A stretch of 64,000 nt of DNA from Synaphobranchus kaupii (lineage: Eukaryota > Chordata > Actinopteri > Anguilliformes > Synaphobranchidae): the NCBI GenBank assembly GCA_029718625.1, contig CM056377.1:33026653-33090652 (forward strand), written 5' to 3'. The stretch's first letter is position 1; each line of letters starts with the position of its first letter. Positions 52,501-61,897 of the stretch are shown here, in pieces. The notes beneath the pieces are model-generated. The model ran no database searches. It worked only from the letters and a program-made list of their open reading frames with translations, and had not been told where the DNA came from. A program made the position numbers and the translations under genes.

Positions 52501-55500
52501 CAAGGAAAGGATGGAAGGTGAGATTTACAAGGAATCCAGTGTAACTGTAATCTAGTGTGAATTAAAACCTCCTTCTCTACCTTGCGTCATGGCACGTCGT
52601 CGGGTGATATTGACGTGACTGTTCAATTTAGCGAACTACACTTCATGAAAAATGACTACAAAAGGCACATCATTGCCTACTGTATTTCACTTGAACCAAC
52701 CGTCTTATTTCGGCAAACTTTTGCCTCTTAATAAATTTGGTGTATTGTCCGATTGTGTCTTTGTTTGTTTACTTTCTATTATAAGCCAATGCTAACCAAC
52801 AATACTAGCAACTCACATTTAGATTTCTGGCATTTCTCAGAAGATTTTCGTTCATCCATTGTTGTTTGCATTCGGTAAGCCCCAGAAAACTCAGATGCTT
52901 ATATAAACATTGGCGGCATTGCCCTTAAAGTGATCCATCCATATCTACTCCATATTTGGCCGTAGAGTGATGGTTTGGGGCTCGTTTGATACCTTAGACC
53001 CTTGATAACATACAGCCATTTCACCAGTCATGTGTTCCATACTGTACCAGTGTAATTTACAGCTGAATCTAGTCTCACCCCCACAATTCCCATAGAGATC
53101 CATTCAAATGCAGAGAGGTTATAGTATCGCTTGTAACAGTACCTGAAAATAAGATATCGATAGTCTTTTGATGTTAATGGGTCACAGATCTCAGGAAGTA
53201 ACAGCATGCAAAGGATATGCGACCAAATATGAAATATGATACTTTAAAAATACATTAAAGCAAAGGGTTTGAATACCATTTTTGATTTATTTTTAATACA
53301 TTTGAAAAAATTTCTAAAAACATGTTTTCACTTTGTCATGATGGGTTATTGATTGTAGATTGCTTTGGAATAGAGCTAGTTTATTTAGTGTGAGCTACGA
53401 TAGGCAATATTGTTAGTTGTAACTTGGCCACATTTTGATATCAATACTTTTAAAGGCAGGCCTAGTTTTTACAAGTTGGAATTAAGGACTTATAGACAGC
53501 GCTATGTAGGCTATGCGTGAGTAACGGCTTTTTTTACGTCAGAGACGTTTTTGTTCAGATATCACTTATTTTTGGTAGCTAACTAATGATGAACAATGCA
53601 TGAGGTTAATGACATCGAGAGAGACATGCATACAGAATAATAGCCTACATGCATTCCAAATAAATGCATGCAGACATTTGCATAACCATAACGCCCTCTA
53701 CTGACAAGAATGATGACACTTCTCCTATTAGCGATAGCCCACAATTACAATAAAAGAGTTTGTAGATGAGCTGTATTTAAAGCTGGGGTATGCAGGTTTT
53801 TGGCGCAAGCAGAATCTGGGCAGAAGGACAAAGATTTTGAATGTATACAGCGGCGAAAACCCCACCCCCTCCTCTTTTTCCCTTCCCCCGGCCCCTCCCC
53901 CCAAGCACATGAACGCGCGCTGACCTGGTAACGATAGTAACATAAAGAACTCGCATTGGCATCTTCACCCACCTGCGTGTCATCATGTCTCATTCTCAGG
54001 TAAGAGAAAAAATAAACTCTTATTGTATTGAACGTAATCAATGAACATATATAGGCCCTATTTTACTTGGAGCTAACGTTACACAGCAAATATAATATTT
54101 ACAAAAGATTTGAATTTGACACTGAATTGTTGGCTAGCTAGCAGTAACTTGATAGCTTCGGTAACGTTAGCTGCCTATGTTGCTAGCTAGCAAAAATGTG
54201 TAACGTTAGATCGCTCCCCTCAACACCATTGCAACACACAGCCATAAGCTACATTCCAGTAATCAAAACTAATACGTAGACAACTTGCTAGGTAACCATC
54301 TAACTACAATCGTAGCGGGATCTGACGTCATTAGATTATAAATGCAGGCACCCGGGCTAACTTGTGTGTGCCTATGCTAGCTAGCCTAGTTTTATTCACA
54401 TAACGTTAGCTGCCTCCACCGATTTTGTGTAACGTTATGTGTGCACGGATGAATGTGAGGCATAATGTAAAGCGCGTTGGTGGCACAAGCCTAAGCTAGC
54501 TAGCTATCGATTGCTAGCTTGATAAAGTTAGCTACCTAGCTAGCTAGCTAAGAATACACAGCTGATAACACACATCCCTGTGAACCTAGCTAGCTAACGT
54601 TAGTTAGCTAGCTAGCTAGGATGATAGTGGCTACATCTCCATGACAGTAGCTACATGGCTAGCTATCTTAGCTAACATAGAACTAGCTATGGTTAGCAGT
54701 GGGATCACATCCCGGCATTGGGCTTATACTAACATTAGCTAACTAGCTAACAAGCTAACATTACGTTGGCTAACCTTACAGTTCGGGACAATAACAAATT
54801 CACAAAGAAATAACGTTAGACCAAGCAAGATAAATTACCTGTCCAATAGAAATAGAGCGAGCTCTGCCTCACTTTTCAGGTTTTTTAGGTCCCGTAGCTC
54901 TCTCCATTTTTGATAAGCCCGTCCGATGTTGACTCTGGTTTTATTTCTAGCTCGATCAACTTCTTTTCTCAATGTCTCCTTTTCTTCTTCATTTTTTCTT
55001 TTCTTTGTTACTTTAGTTGAATACGCTGTTGTTCCCAAAGCTGGTATAAGAAATGTCGGCTGCTGCTTCTCTACCATGACTACGTTGCTGTGGCCAGTGA
55101 GTGAGCCTCTCGGGGACGCGCGCCACAATTTTGATAGGCAGGTTAAGACCGCCTCCTGGCTGAGAGCTGCCCTGATTGGATGTTGGCTACAGGGAGCGCA
55201 GAAAAACTGAAGGCCCTGAAAATCTGTTCTGGGACAGCCACAGATATCGGATTTTTTCCCAGAGCAGTTGATTTATTGCTAGCTGTCAGAATGTGAAGAG
55301 AATTTCACCAGATATTACCAAAAAAAAATCGCATACCCCAGCTTTAATGTCTAATGGAATACAATGAACAGCACCACCTGAACTATGGATCATGAAGAAG
55401 CATGTAAATTAATTAACCAAGTCTATATGGAGACATGCATAATAGCACAATAGGCTAGACGCAAACACATTGTAGCTGAAAGAAATACATACTACATACT

Positions 55501-58500
55501 ACTACTAAGAAAGTAGACTACCAGAGATTATTCTTCTGATTATTATTATAATGAAAAGTGTTTGCAGTAAGATAGTACATTGTCTGCAGAGTAGCATAGA
55601 CTAGAGCAATGTTCGGAGGCTATAGTAATTTTTTTAAAGTGACTAACCATGAATCAGATATGTTTAGGGAATTGGACGTTTATAAAGCCGATCTCTCAAA
55701 GCATTGCAGCTTATAGTAGGCTATCGTCAATTCTTAAAGTGATACTGCAGTCAAAAACCGACTTTTCCCGTTGAAAACCGATGTTTTGGGTTAGATTATG
55801 ATCATACACAACTGTTTATGTCCGAAAATCTCATGTTTAGTCAAAATAGTTTTATCTGAGTTTTTGTGTAGGCTTACCAATACGCTAGTTTCCGGGGATT
55901 CGTGACGTCACGAGATCCTTAACATAAAAATGGGTGGAGTTGAGGTGATCCTAGGGGTGGTCTCGGCTGGGCACGTGGTATAAAAGCAGAGACCAACGGG
56001 TTTTTTTTCCTCTTTGAGACTGAGACCCTTACAGCTAACTAGTTCGTTCAAGTTCAAATGTGAATTGCTTTGTATTACTGCTAACGTTAATATTACGACT
56101 TATATCGACACACCCTTTCACTCTTTGACCGTATGAATATTCATAATATGACTACGTGGCACCATCGTCATATGACCACACCCACTCACAAGTTCCAGTT
56201 CAAATTGAAGCGGTAAAAAAGGCCTTAGAAAAGCCTCTGCAGTATCTCTTTAATGTATTATCGGAAATTCTTAATTTTCCTAGTAGTTAATTTTATGGTG
56301 ACATTGTGTTATGTGTGAAAAGGATAAACTGAACAGAGCTGAAGTGAAGAAATGAATGAAGACATAATAAAGAAATGTTGGCCGAGGCGAGCGTTGAATG
56401 TTCGGCTTCCACAGTGAGTCAGACAAGACCGCGGCACAATGGACAGCACGCTCCACACAGACAAATATTTTTGTCGGCATTTGTGTGAGATTAAAACATG
56501 TAGCCAATGGCATTTTTACATTAATGCAAGAATGCGATGTTAACCAGATGATATTCTGTGTTGAAACTTTTTTCGTTGCTTGACAAATGGCCATGGGATG
56601 CCTGTTCCCATAACGTTAGCTAGCCTACTGCATTACTGTCGTGGTGTCCAGTGACTGAATTGTTTAACAGGCTACAAGTGAACAGTTAATATTATAAACG
56701 TGTCTTTGCCTTTGCAATAAAAAAACATTCTTGCATGAGAAAACCAGAACATGTGCACACTGTTTGAGTCCAAAATGAAATTACACTTTAATATCAACCG
56801 GGCGAGGTACGAACCCACGTCTCTTGCAATACTAAGGCTTGACGCTAACCAGAAGACCAAAGGGGTATAATCACGTGATATATGCCATTTGTCAGTGTCG
56901 GTCTGACTTTCACCATTTCACTGTAGTACAAGTGAAATAGGCTACAAGTGAAACATTGAACAGTTAATATTGGAAACGTCTTTTGCCTTTTTTTCCGGTA
57001 GTTTAATTAAAAGGGTTTGCAGCTACATTATCTGCAGAGTAGCGTAGACTAGGCTAGAGCCACATTCGGAGGCTATTGTTTTTTTTTTGTTTGTTTTTTT
57101 TAAAGTGACTAACCATGAATCAGATATGTTTGGCGAATTGGCGGTTTATAAATCCGATCTCTTAAAGGATTGCAGCTTATAGGAGGCTATTATCAATTCT
57201 TAATGTAGGCTATTATCGTAAACTCCTAGTAGTTAATTTTATGGTGACATTGTGTTATGTGTGAAAAGGATAAAGTGAACAGAGCTGAAGTGAAGAAATT
57301 AATGAATAAAGAAATGTTGGCCGAGGCAAGGGTACGTTGAGGTTCAGGTTCCACAGTCAGTCAGTCATGACCGCAAGAGCAGAGCGTAACACCCTCCCCA
57401 AACCAGACAACAGCTAGCGTCCGGTTTGGGGAGGGTGTGATATAGTACAAGTGAAATACAAGTGAAACATTGAACAGTTAATATTGGAAACCTCTTTTGC
57501 CTTTGCAATAAAAATACGTTAATGTGTTAATGTGAAAATAATAACAGTCTAAGAACTGAAAACTACTTAACAGTTGCACATTGTTTTTGTGGAAAATAAG
57601 CATGTGCCCTACTGGGCTCGAACCCACAATCCACTGTGTGAGAGAGTGCAGTTCTAACCACTAAGCCACAGTAGCTTCTTGGAAAGCGTGAAGCCATTAG
57701 CTATATTAACATTAAAAAACATTAGTATGAAGCGTTTTTATTGGACGATAAGCTTGATGAGCAGGTATACAGACCATACCCTCAAATAATAATTCTCCCC
57801 ATTGGATAACATTGCGACGGAGGCAGGCAGTTTGACAGGAAAATGGGAAGAAGAAGAAGAAGAAAAACGGCAAAATAACCCAAGTTTGGGGCTTTATTGT
57901 GTGGATGTGTGAAGTTGTATCTGAATGCTGTGTGGTTACATGAGGTCAGAACATACAGAAGTTAATGTTTTTAAGGGCTGAGAGTCTATGGTCATTGTGG
58001 TTACTTCTGTAGGAAACCCTGAAAAGTGCCAAACTCTCGGTGTTGTATAGGTATGGGGCATGCCCCACCAAGCCGTAACTTGGCGGATGGCATACCTGCC
58101 ATCCCAATAAACATACAATTCCTATAAGGAACACCATTCAAAGGACACTCACAACAGTGGGCCTCATCACTGCCATCTTCACAGTCTTTATCCCCGTCAC
58201 ACAGCCAGATACGTGGGATACAACGTCCACTTATGCAGGAGAACTGGTGCTTCTCACATGTCTGGACATCACTGCTACCTGCAAGGGGGGGAATAACTAT
58301 TACAATGCATAACGGCCACAAATCTCTGAAGAATGACCATTAATGAAATGCAATCTAAACTGAGTGCCTCATTACACATTGCATGGCGGATATTAAAAGC
58401 GACTTAATCCTTTGAATGGAATGTGTAGCTATAGGAAGCTGTCACTTCCACTGATCCTTTCATAATTTAGTGGATTAAACTATTAGCTACTTTAAACTGC

Positions 58501-59265
58501 ATGCCATGTAGTGAGAACACAGTTAAAAAGCAAGTGTTAACTTAGCTAACATTAACTAAACACTTATCCAGGTAGGTAGTGTACAACTCATATTTCCACC
58601 ACTGTGCTCATGTCAGATCAAGGTCATGTCAGCCTTTCCACAATGACAGATTGTTACAAAAATCTTGTGAACACGTCACCGTTTGAAATTAATTTAGTCC
58701 AACAGTTCGGTTCGCTATCTAGCTGATTGTGCTGTTAAAACGAGTGAAAGCTCATGGAGAAGTAAAAACCCTCCGAAAGCTACATTTCAAGGACACCGCA
58801 GACTCAGGTGTTGATATTAGGTTACTTCAAGTTACTTCAAGTTACTTCAAGCGACGACGTGTACACCGAACCCTAATGTCTTGGTTGCATTTGCAGGTAG
58901 CACATGACATTTTCATTCATTGCTATTACGCTAAAAGCAAAGGGCAGTTCAGTAACCGAGCTCTACTGACCAATGAAGAGAAGCGAGAAACACACGCTAC
59001 GCATTTCTAACCAATCACAGAAGGCGGGAACTCGCGTACGGTTCGTCTCCAGCTGGTCCATACATGTCTATGGGGTCTCCACACATGGATTTTTTAGTAA
59101 TATATGGAACTATTAAGCTACCATAGCTTGGCAACCTACAAACACAAATTCCACCACAGACTGCAAAACATCCTAAAAATATGCATGTAGTTAATTCATC
59201 TTACCTAAAAAGCAAGGTAAGTCCTGCAGCACAAAGAAGAGAATGATGTTACCAAGGTGTCTCAT
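42869..59265 (-). CDS. LDL-receptor-family transmembrane receptor, complete, 15 exons, 695 aa
   Basis: Fifteen minus-strand exons with consensus splice signals join to 2088 nt without a stop: 59205-59265, 58153-58278, 51280-51396, 50701-51069, 50340-50459, 48513-48638, 48099-48270, 46872-47087, 46654-46772, 46320-46459, 46019-46160, 45125-45244, 43509-43577, 43105-43259 and 42869-42904. Order: signal peptide, five LDLa repeats, two EGF modules, six-bladed YWTD propeller, a degenerate third EGF, transmembrane segment, 48-residue tail. This is the LDLR/VLDLR/LRP8 core plan, and several exons have exactly the human LDLR sizes as I recall them (120, 126, 172, 119, 140, 142). Such receptors bind and internalise lipoproteins or signal through adaptors. 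There is no NPxY in the tail and only five LDLa repeats, so it is not an ordinary LDLR, VLDLR or LRP8. Neighbours are ndufa7 upstream and a KCNV2-like relic downstream. Ligand unknown. Confidence 0.92.
45125..50459 (-). CDS. LDLR-like exons 5-12: EGF-A, EGF-B, YWTD propeller and degenerate EGF-C
   Basis: EGF-A (50340-50459) reads [16 protein letters not shown] and [12 protein letters not shown], close to the LDLR module that PCSK9 binds in mammals. EGF-B (48513-48638) has the calcium-binding [15 protein letters not shown]. Propeller exons carry [52 protein letters not shown] and GRVFWSDKD, the YWTD-type blade strands; the first blade is the least conserved. The EGF-C exon (45125-45244) keeps only four cysteines ([15 protein letters not shown]) instead of six, so that module is eroded. 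In LDLR the propeller drives acid-dependent ligand release; the same role here is inference. Confidence 0.92.
45339..45815. mobile_element. Non-autonomous hAT element in an LDLR-like intron
   Basis: TAGGGCTGGGCGATAT and its inverse ATATCGCCCAGCCCTA bound a 477-bp element, with an exact 8-bp target duplication GGACAGGG (45331-45338 and 45816-45823). The ends also share CGATAATTATCG. The interior has no coding frame. It lies between the exons for the last propeller blade and EGF-C. Confidence 0.95.
47890..47955 (+). repeat. Diverged SINE/L2-type 3' tail
   Basis: GTAAGTTGTTTGGCTAAAAT followed by GGCCTGCTAAATGACTAAAT is a degraded form of the GTCGCTTTGGATAAAAGCG tail seen at 16640. Confidence 0.5.
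48784..50303 (-). mobile_element. Tc1/mariner element of the Sleeping-Beauty-like IR/DR type, defective
   Basis: CAGTTGAAGTCGAAGGTTTA and the inverse TAAACTTCCAACTTCAACTG are the ends, flanked by TA on both sides (48782-48783, 50304-50305). A second inner repeat near each end (GTCAGAAGTTTACATACACT at about 48990; AGTGTATGTAAACTTCTGAC at about 50081) gives the IR/DR pattern known from salmonid-type Tc1 elements. It sits in the LDLR-like intron only 36 bp past the EGF-A exon donor. The transposase on the minus strand is broken. Confidence 0.95.
49013..49900 (-). pseudogene. Tc1-type transposase with catalytic deletion and frameshift
   Basis: From the N-terminal side, [20 protein letters not shown] (helix-turn-helix) and ARKKPLLQN are followed directly by [20 protein letters not shown]. 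The stretch that should hold the first catalytic aspartate (WSDETK) is missing. A frameshift follows near 49480. The second frame then gives [12 protein letters not shown] and [13 protein letters not shown], the second aspartate and the glutamate, through to the terminal KGNATKY. With one of three catalytic residues deleted it cannot be active. Confidence 0.95.
50701..58278 (-). CDS. LDLR-like exons 2-4: five LDLa ligand-binding repeats
   Basis: Exon 2 (58153-58278) encodes LDLa1 with [17 protein letters not shown]. Exon 3 (51280-51396) encodes LDLa2 with [19 protein letters not shown]. Exon 4 (50701-51069, 123 codons) encodes LDLa3-5, each with CDG/CDH...DC.DG(S/T)DE. All five keep the acidic calcium cage and six cysteines. 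Three repeats in one exon is the signature of LDLR exon 4. No further LDLa exon lies between exon 4 and the EGF-A exon, where LDLR has repeats 6 and 7, so those two exons are missing. The 6.8-kb intron between exons 2 and 3 is filled with Tc1 pieces, TTAA-type elements and a local duplication. Confidence 0.93.
51615..52425. mobile_element. Two head-to-head Tc1 fragments of another family
   Basis: CAGTGGGCTCCAGAATTATT at 51615, after a TA, is a Tc1 terminus. On the minus strand 51888-52124 reads [20 protein letters not shown] and [19 protein letters not shown]. From about 52225 the plus strand carries the C-terminal end of a second copy ([10 protein letters not shown]..., ending near GGCACC). 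The opposite orientations show rearrangement or two insertions. It lies in the intron between LDLa1 and LDLa2. Confidence 0.75.
52921..53230 (+). repeat. Fold-back family F, copy 2, single arm
   Basis: It follows copy 1 from CCCTTAAAGTGATCCATCCA through GAGTGATGGTTTGGGGCTCG, CATTCAAATGCAGAG and AGTCTTTTGATGTTA to GCATGCAAAGGATATGCGAC. The inverted left arm is absent. What follows (ACATGTTTTCACTTTGTCAT) is again Tc1-end-like. Confidence 0.7.
53781..55343 (-). mobile_element. TTAA-target DNA transposon carrying one exon-like frame
   Basis: AGCTGGGGTATGC and its inverse GCATACCCCAGCT bound 1563 bp, flanked by TTAA on both sides (53777-53780 and 55344-55347). TTAA duplication is typical of piggyBac and Kolobok elements. 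The right side holds a 97-codon minus-strand frame (54835-55128). The centre (54120-54800) is dominated by GCTAGCTAACGTTAGC-type palindromes. The class cannot be fixed from the ends alone. Confidence 0.8.
54835..55128 (-). CDS. Putative transposon-encoded basic/coiled-coil protein fragment
   Basis: The frame contains [20 protein letters not shown], then [20 protein letters not shown] and [15 protein letters not shown] recall similar 'TRVNIG-AF-RWR-L' phrases in dispersed fish proteins that I take to be transposon-encoded, often just before a zinc-finger or transposase exon. A splice donor-like GTAATT follows LDR. It is likely one exon of the element; no catalytic domain is present. Whether it is expressed is unknown. 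Confidence 0.45.
   Translation of the reverse strand: MWRASPRGSLTGHSNVVMVEKQQPTFLIPALGTTAYSTKVTKKRKNEEEKETLRKEVDRARNKTRVNIGRAYQKWRELRDLKNLKSEAELALFLLDR
55738..56249. mobile_element. TTAA-target MITE, insertion confirmed by an empty site
   Basis: AGTGATACTGCAG and its near-inverse CTGCAGTATCTCT bound 512 bp between two TTAA copies (55734-55737 and 56250-56253). The paralogous copy at 57190-57220 shows the unoccupied site, with CAATTC-TTAA-TGTA continuous. No open frame of note; it carries a CGTGACGTCACGAG palindrome at 55901-55914. Confidence 0.95.
56800..56872 (-). tRNA. tRNA-like sequence, probably pseudogene or SINE head
   Basis: On the minus strand, TGGTCTTCTGGTTAGCGTCA resembles a D-arm/A box and GGGTTCGTACCTC a T-arm/B box, at tRNA-like spacing. 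The acceptor stem and anticodon stem do not fold cleanly by eye. It lies in the duplicated block, only in the first copy. Confidence 0.35.
57390..57437. repeat. Hairpin with a 19-bp stem
   Basis: CACCCTCCCCAAACCAGAC (57390-57408) pairs with GTCCGGTTTGGGGAGGGTG (57419-57437) at 18 of 19 positions around a 10-base loop. The stem is G/C-rich. The corresponding place in the first copy of the duplication lacks it. Confidence 0.9.
57605..57678 (-). tRNA. tRNA-like sequence, probably pseudogene
   Basis: On the minus strand, GCTACTGTGGCTTAGTGGTT begins with an A-box-like stretch, a region with CTCACACAG follows, then GTGGGTTCGAGCCCAGTAGG. The first bases (CTACT) pair with AGTAG at the other end as an acceptor stem would. 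The anticodon stem has a mismatch and the loop lacks the expected U33, so a functional tRNA is doubtful. Confidence 0.45.
59205..59265 (-). CDS. LDLR-like exon 1: start and signal peptide
   Basis: The ATG at 59265 opens [20 protein letters not shown], a short n-region followed by a hydrophobic core that fits a cleavable signal peptide. The exon ends at a GTAAG donor in phase 1, matching exon 2. An in-frame TAA lies just upstream of the ATG (GTTAAGCA), which supports this start. A CRE-like TGACGTAA at 59316-59323 lies about 50 bases upstream and may be a promoter element; this is only suggestive. Confidence 0.85.
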
Positions 59266-59269
59266 TGCT

Positions 59270-60360
59270 TAACGTCCTCGACTTCTGTCAGGTTGAGTGG
59301 GACGGCGCTGGAAGCTGACGTAACCAAATACTCTGCGAGGGCAAAGATAGTGTTTAACATCAAGATGTGCGACTCCAAAAATAAAATGAAAAAAATCCTG
59401 TACCGTTCTTGTCCTGATTACTAAAATACAATATTAGAATGGAAATAAATGTCATGATCAAGATGCTGGCCATTACCAATTATGGAACAATACATATTTA
59501 ATGCTGAAAGTCACATACAGAAACATAAATGTAGTGTGTTTTATATTCAAACTGGCCTATGTTTTTATAATATTGATTACTACACTGGCTGTTCTGAAAC
59601 ACTATATTGACAGCCTCATAACAAAAGTGCCTAAAAAAAAAAAGTGTCATTTTTTGGACATTTTGAGATTTTCTACCTAAATCACTTGATTTATCAATCG
59701 TCAACAGTGTAAAAATGCTCAAGTCACTGCAGGTCGCTGTGCACTTCCTGAACCACTTTATGCTATTCTGCCTAAATCCTCATTGACGTATGAAGGGTTG
59801 ACCAATTCCTCTCATTATTATTGCATGGCCTTGCTGGAATTTTATATAATTAGTCATAACTGATATTACTTTTGTGATAATAACAGGATTAAATGTTTTC
59901 AATGTTGTGATTTCACTTTCAACTGTTATTTCCATTATTTATCATCATGCTGTTTTATATGCAGACAATTCTGTTTCCATCACTGTATGACCTACTTTTA
60001 ACCTTTTATCCCACCTAGCTGTCACCTTTCCTTTAATTCAGGAGTAATTAGTACCCCTTCACTTTTGTGATGCTCATGATAAGGATGCTATATTAACTAC
60101 ATATGGATATATTATCTAGCTAGCATACAGTTTTAGATGCAGTATGTATTGGTTGACAGATCAACATCACATATCTCCTGAGAGAAAAAAATAATGTGCC
60201 GTACCAATGTGCTTTTCATAAAATGACGGGATTTTGCATGAGAATTTAGCAGAGAGGCAGATCTATTTAAAAGAAATCAGGAAAACAACTCAGTGTTGCA
60301 CTTCTGGATCAGAAACAGGCACCCAAATCATATAGCCATGTATCTTTAGGAATAGAAGTA
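59270..60360. other. Upstream region of the LDLR-like gene
   Basis: The first 60-100 bases are GC-richer and contain TGACGTAA, so the promoter probably lies here. The rest to 60360 is AT-rich with no recognised feature. Confidence 0.4.
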
Positions 60361-60605
60361 CAGTTGAAGTCGGAAGTTTACATACACATAGGTTGAAGTC
60401 ATTAAAACTAATTTTTAACCACTCCACAGATTTCATGTTAGCAAACTATAGTGTTGGCAAGTCAGTTAGGACATCTACTTTGTGCATGACACAAGTAATT
60501 TTTCTAACAATTGTTTACAGACAGATTATTTCACTTTTAATTCACTATATCACAATTCCAGTGGGTCAGAAGTTTACATACACTAAGTTGACTGTGCCTT
60601 TAAAT
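60361..60605 (+). mobile_element. Solitary end of a Sleeping-Beauty-like Tc1 element
   Basis: TACAGTTGAAGTCGGAAGTT to AGTTGACTGTGCCTTTAAA matches the right end of the element at 48784-50303 in inverted orientation, including both outer and inner repeats. It stops at about 60603, where fold-back family F begins. No transposase is present. Confidence 0.92.
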
Positions 60606-61897
60606 TTTTAATATTTGGTCGCATATCCTTTGCATGCCATGACTTCCTGATGTCTGAGACCCAACCACAGATAGTTCTGTGGACCCAACAACATCAAAAG
60701 ACTCTTGATATCTTATTTTCTGGTACTATAACCTCTCTGCATTTTAATGGATCTCTATGGGCCTTAAACCATCACTCTGCTGCCAGATACGCAGTAGATA
60801 TGGATGGATATCTATACGTGACGTCACATGGCGCTGTAATGGCGACATGTAGCCCAGCTGTCTCTCGTGTTTGTGTTTGTTAATTTTAATGTATTTTGTT
60901 GTGTCAGGCTTTTGTCTTTTGTTTTTTTCATGCGCTGTGTGTCTGTTGTGAGACGGGGAAGCGGGCTGGAGATTTTTCAGGGCACTCCTGCTACTCGTTT
61001 TTATAATATTGATGAATTGTCTAGTCGATATAATTTTGTTTGTGGTCGTCACCATGGAGACGCATTCGCAACATATGAAGATAATGCGGGGGAGGAGTGA
61101 GGCGACGACTGGGAAGGTTGACGCAGTTCGGTGGATGTGTGACGACAGTGTGACGACAGTGTACAGAGACCACGACAGTGTACAGAGACCGCAACACTGC
61201 ATGTATGGAGGAAAATCGTGGAGGCGCAGTTTGTGTGTTGGACTGCTTAATGCCACTGGACATCTCGGGACAGCAGGGGCTATTTTTAATCATGGCAGCA
61301 TGGCTGTATTCCACTTTAATTCACTTGATTAATGAAATGATTCTATTGAATGTCTTTATTTGAAATGTTTGTTTGTGTGCTGTGGGTCTGTCCCTGTCTT
61401 TTTGTTGTTGCTGGGGCTACAACTGAAGTTCCCAAACGGGAAAATAAAAGTTATTCTATTCTATAACTTGAAGGATTTCTTCTCCTGACTTATTTTTCCA
61501 TAGAGTTCAATAGGAAAATGTGTCAGGAGAAACAACCCTTAAAGTGATCCATCCATATCTACTGCATATCTGGTAGCAGAGTGATGGTTTAAGGCTTGTT
61601 TGATACCTCAGACCCTTGATGACTTACAGCCATTTTACCAACCATATATTCCATGTTCCAGCATAATTTACAGCTAAATCTAGTCCCACCCCCCAATTCC
61701 CATAGAGATCCATTCAAATGCAGACATTATAGTATCACTTGTAAGAGTACCAGAAAATAAGATATCAAAAGTCTTTTGATGTTGTTCGGTCACAGACATT
61801 AGGAAGTCATGGCATGCAAAGGATATGTGACCAAATATTAAAAATTACTTTATTCTACATATAAATGCAGGGGTGCCAATAATAGTGGAGGGCACTG
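60606..61897 (+). mobile_element. Fold-back family F, copy 3, with both arms and a Tc1-like end
   Basis: The left arm (about 60606-60810) is the inverse of the right arm (about 61540-61850): GCATATCCTTTGCATGCCAT, CATCAAAAGACT and CCATCACTCTGCTGCCAGAT recur inverted. The right end closes ...GGAGGGCACTG at 61897 before TA, with GGGGTGCCAATAAT just inside, a Tc1-type terminus. Between the arms sits a separate 650-bp insertion. The left terminus has been replaced by the Tc1 end at 60361-60605. Confidence 0.8.
60811..61464 (+). mobile_element. Retroposon-like insertion between the fold-back arms
   Basis: Copy 1 of family F is continuous at this point (GATATGGATGCATAACTTGAAGG), so the block is an insertion. 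It ends AAAATAAAAGTTATTCTATTC plus another TCTAT unit, a simple-repeat tail as seen in non-LTR elements. It contains a short tandem GACGACAGTGT/GACAGTGTACAGAGACC motif near 61140-61190. The family is not recognised. Confidence 0.55.

Larger units (their letters stand above)
55550..57560 (+). repeat. Segmental direct duplication, offset about 1.46 kb before indels
   Basis: 55556-55740 matches 57013-57205 (TGCAGAGTAGC, AGTGACTAACCATGAATCAG, CCGATCTCT). 56270-56395 matches 57220-57340 (AGTAGTTAATTTTATGGTGA, AGAAATGTTGGCCGAGGC). The second copy lacks the TTAA-flanked insert of the first. Divergence is visible, so the duplication is not recent. Confidence 0.85.

Noticed and set aside
54120..54800. 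CRISPR-like or regulatory array of GCTAGC/AACGTTAGC words
   Set aside because: The spacing is irregular and the words are short palindromes frequent in fish intergenic DNA. There is no repeat-spacer structure, and the host is a eukaryote.
42869..59265. Calling the receptor ldlr, vldlr, lrp8 or lrp13
   Set aside because: Five LDLa repeats and a tail lacking NPxY do not fit the first three, and Lrp13 as I recall it has thirteen LDLa repeats. No symbol is given.
42869..59265. The receptor as a pseudogene
   Set aside because: All fifteen exons have good splice sites and join in frame without a stop, so decay is not supported.
60867..61332. Overlapping plus-strand frames up to 107 codons
   Set aside because: They lie in a retroposon-like insertion, overlap in several frames and contain no known domain.
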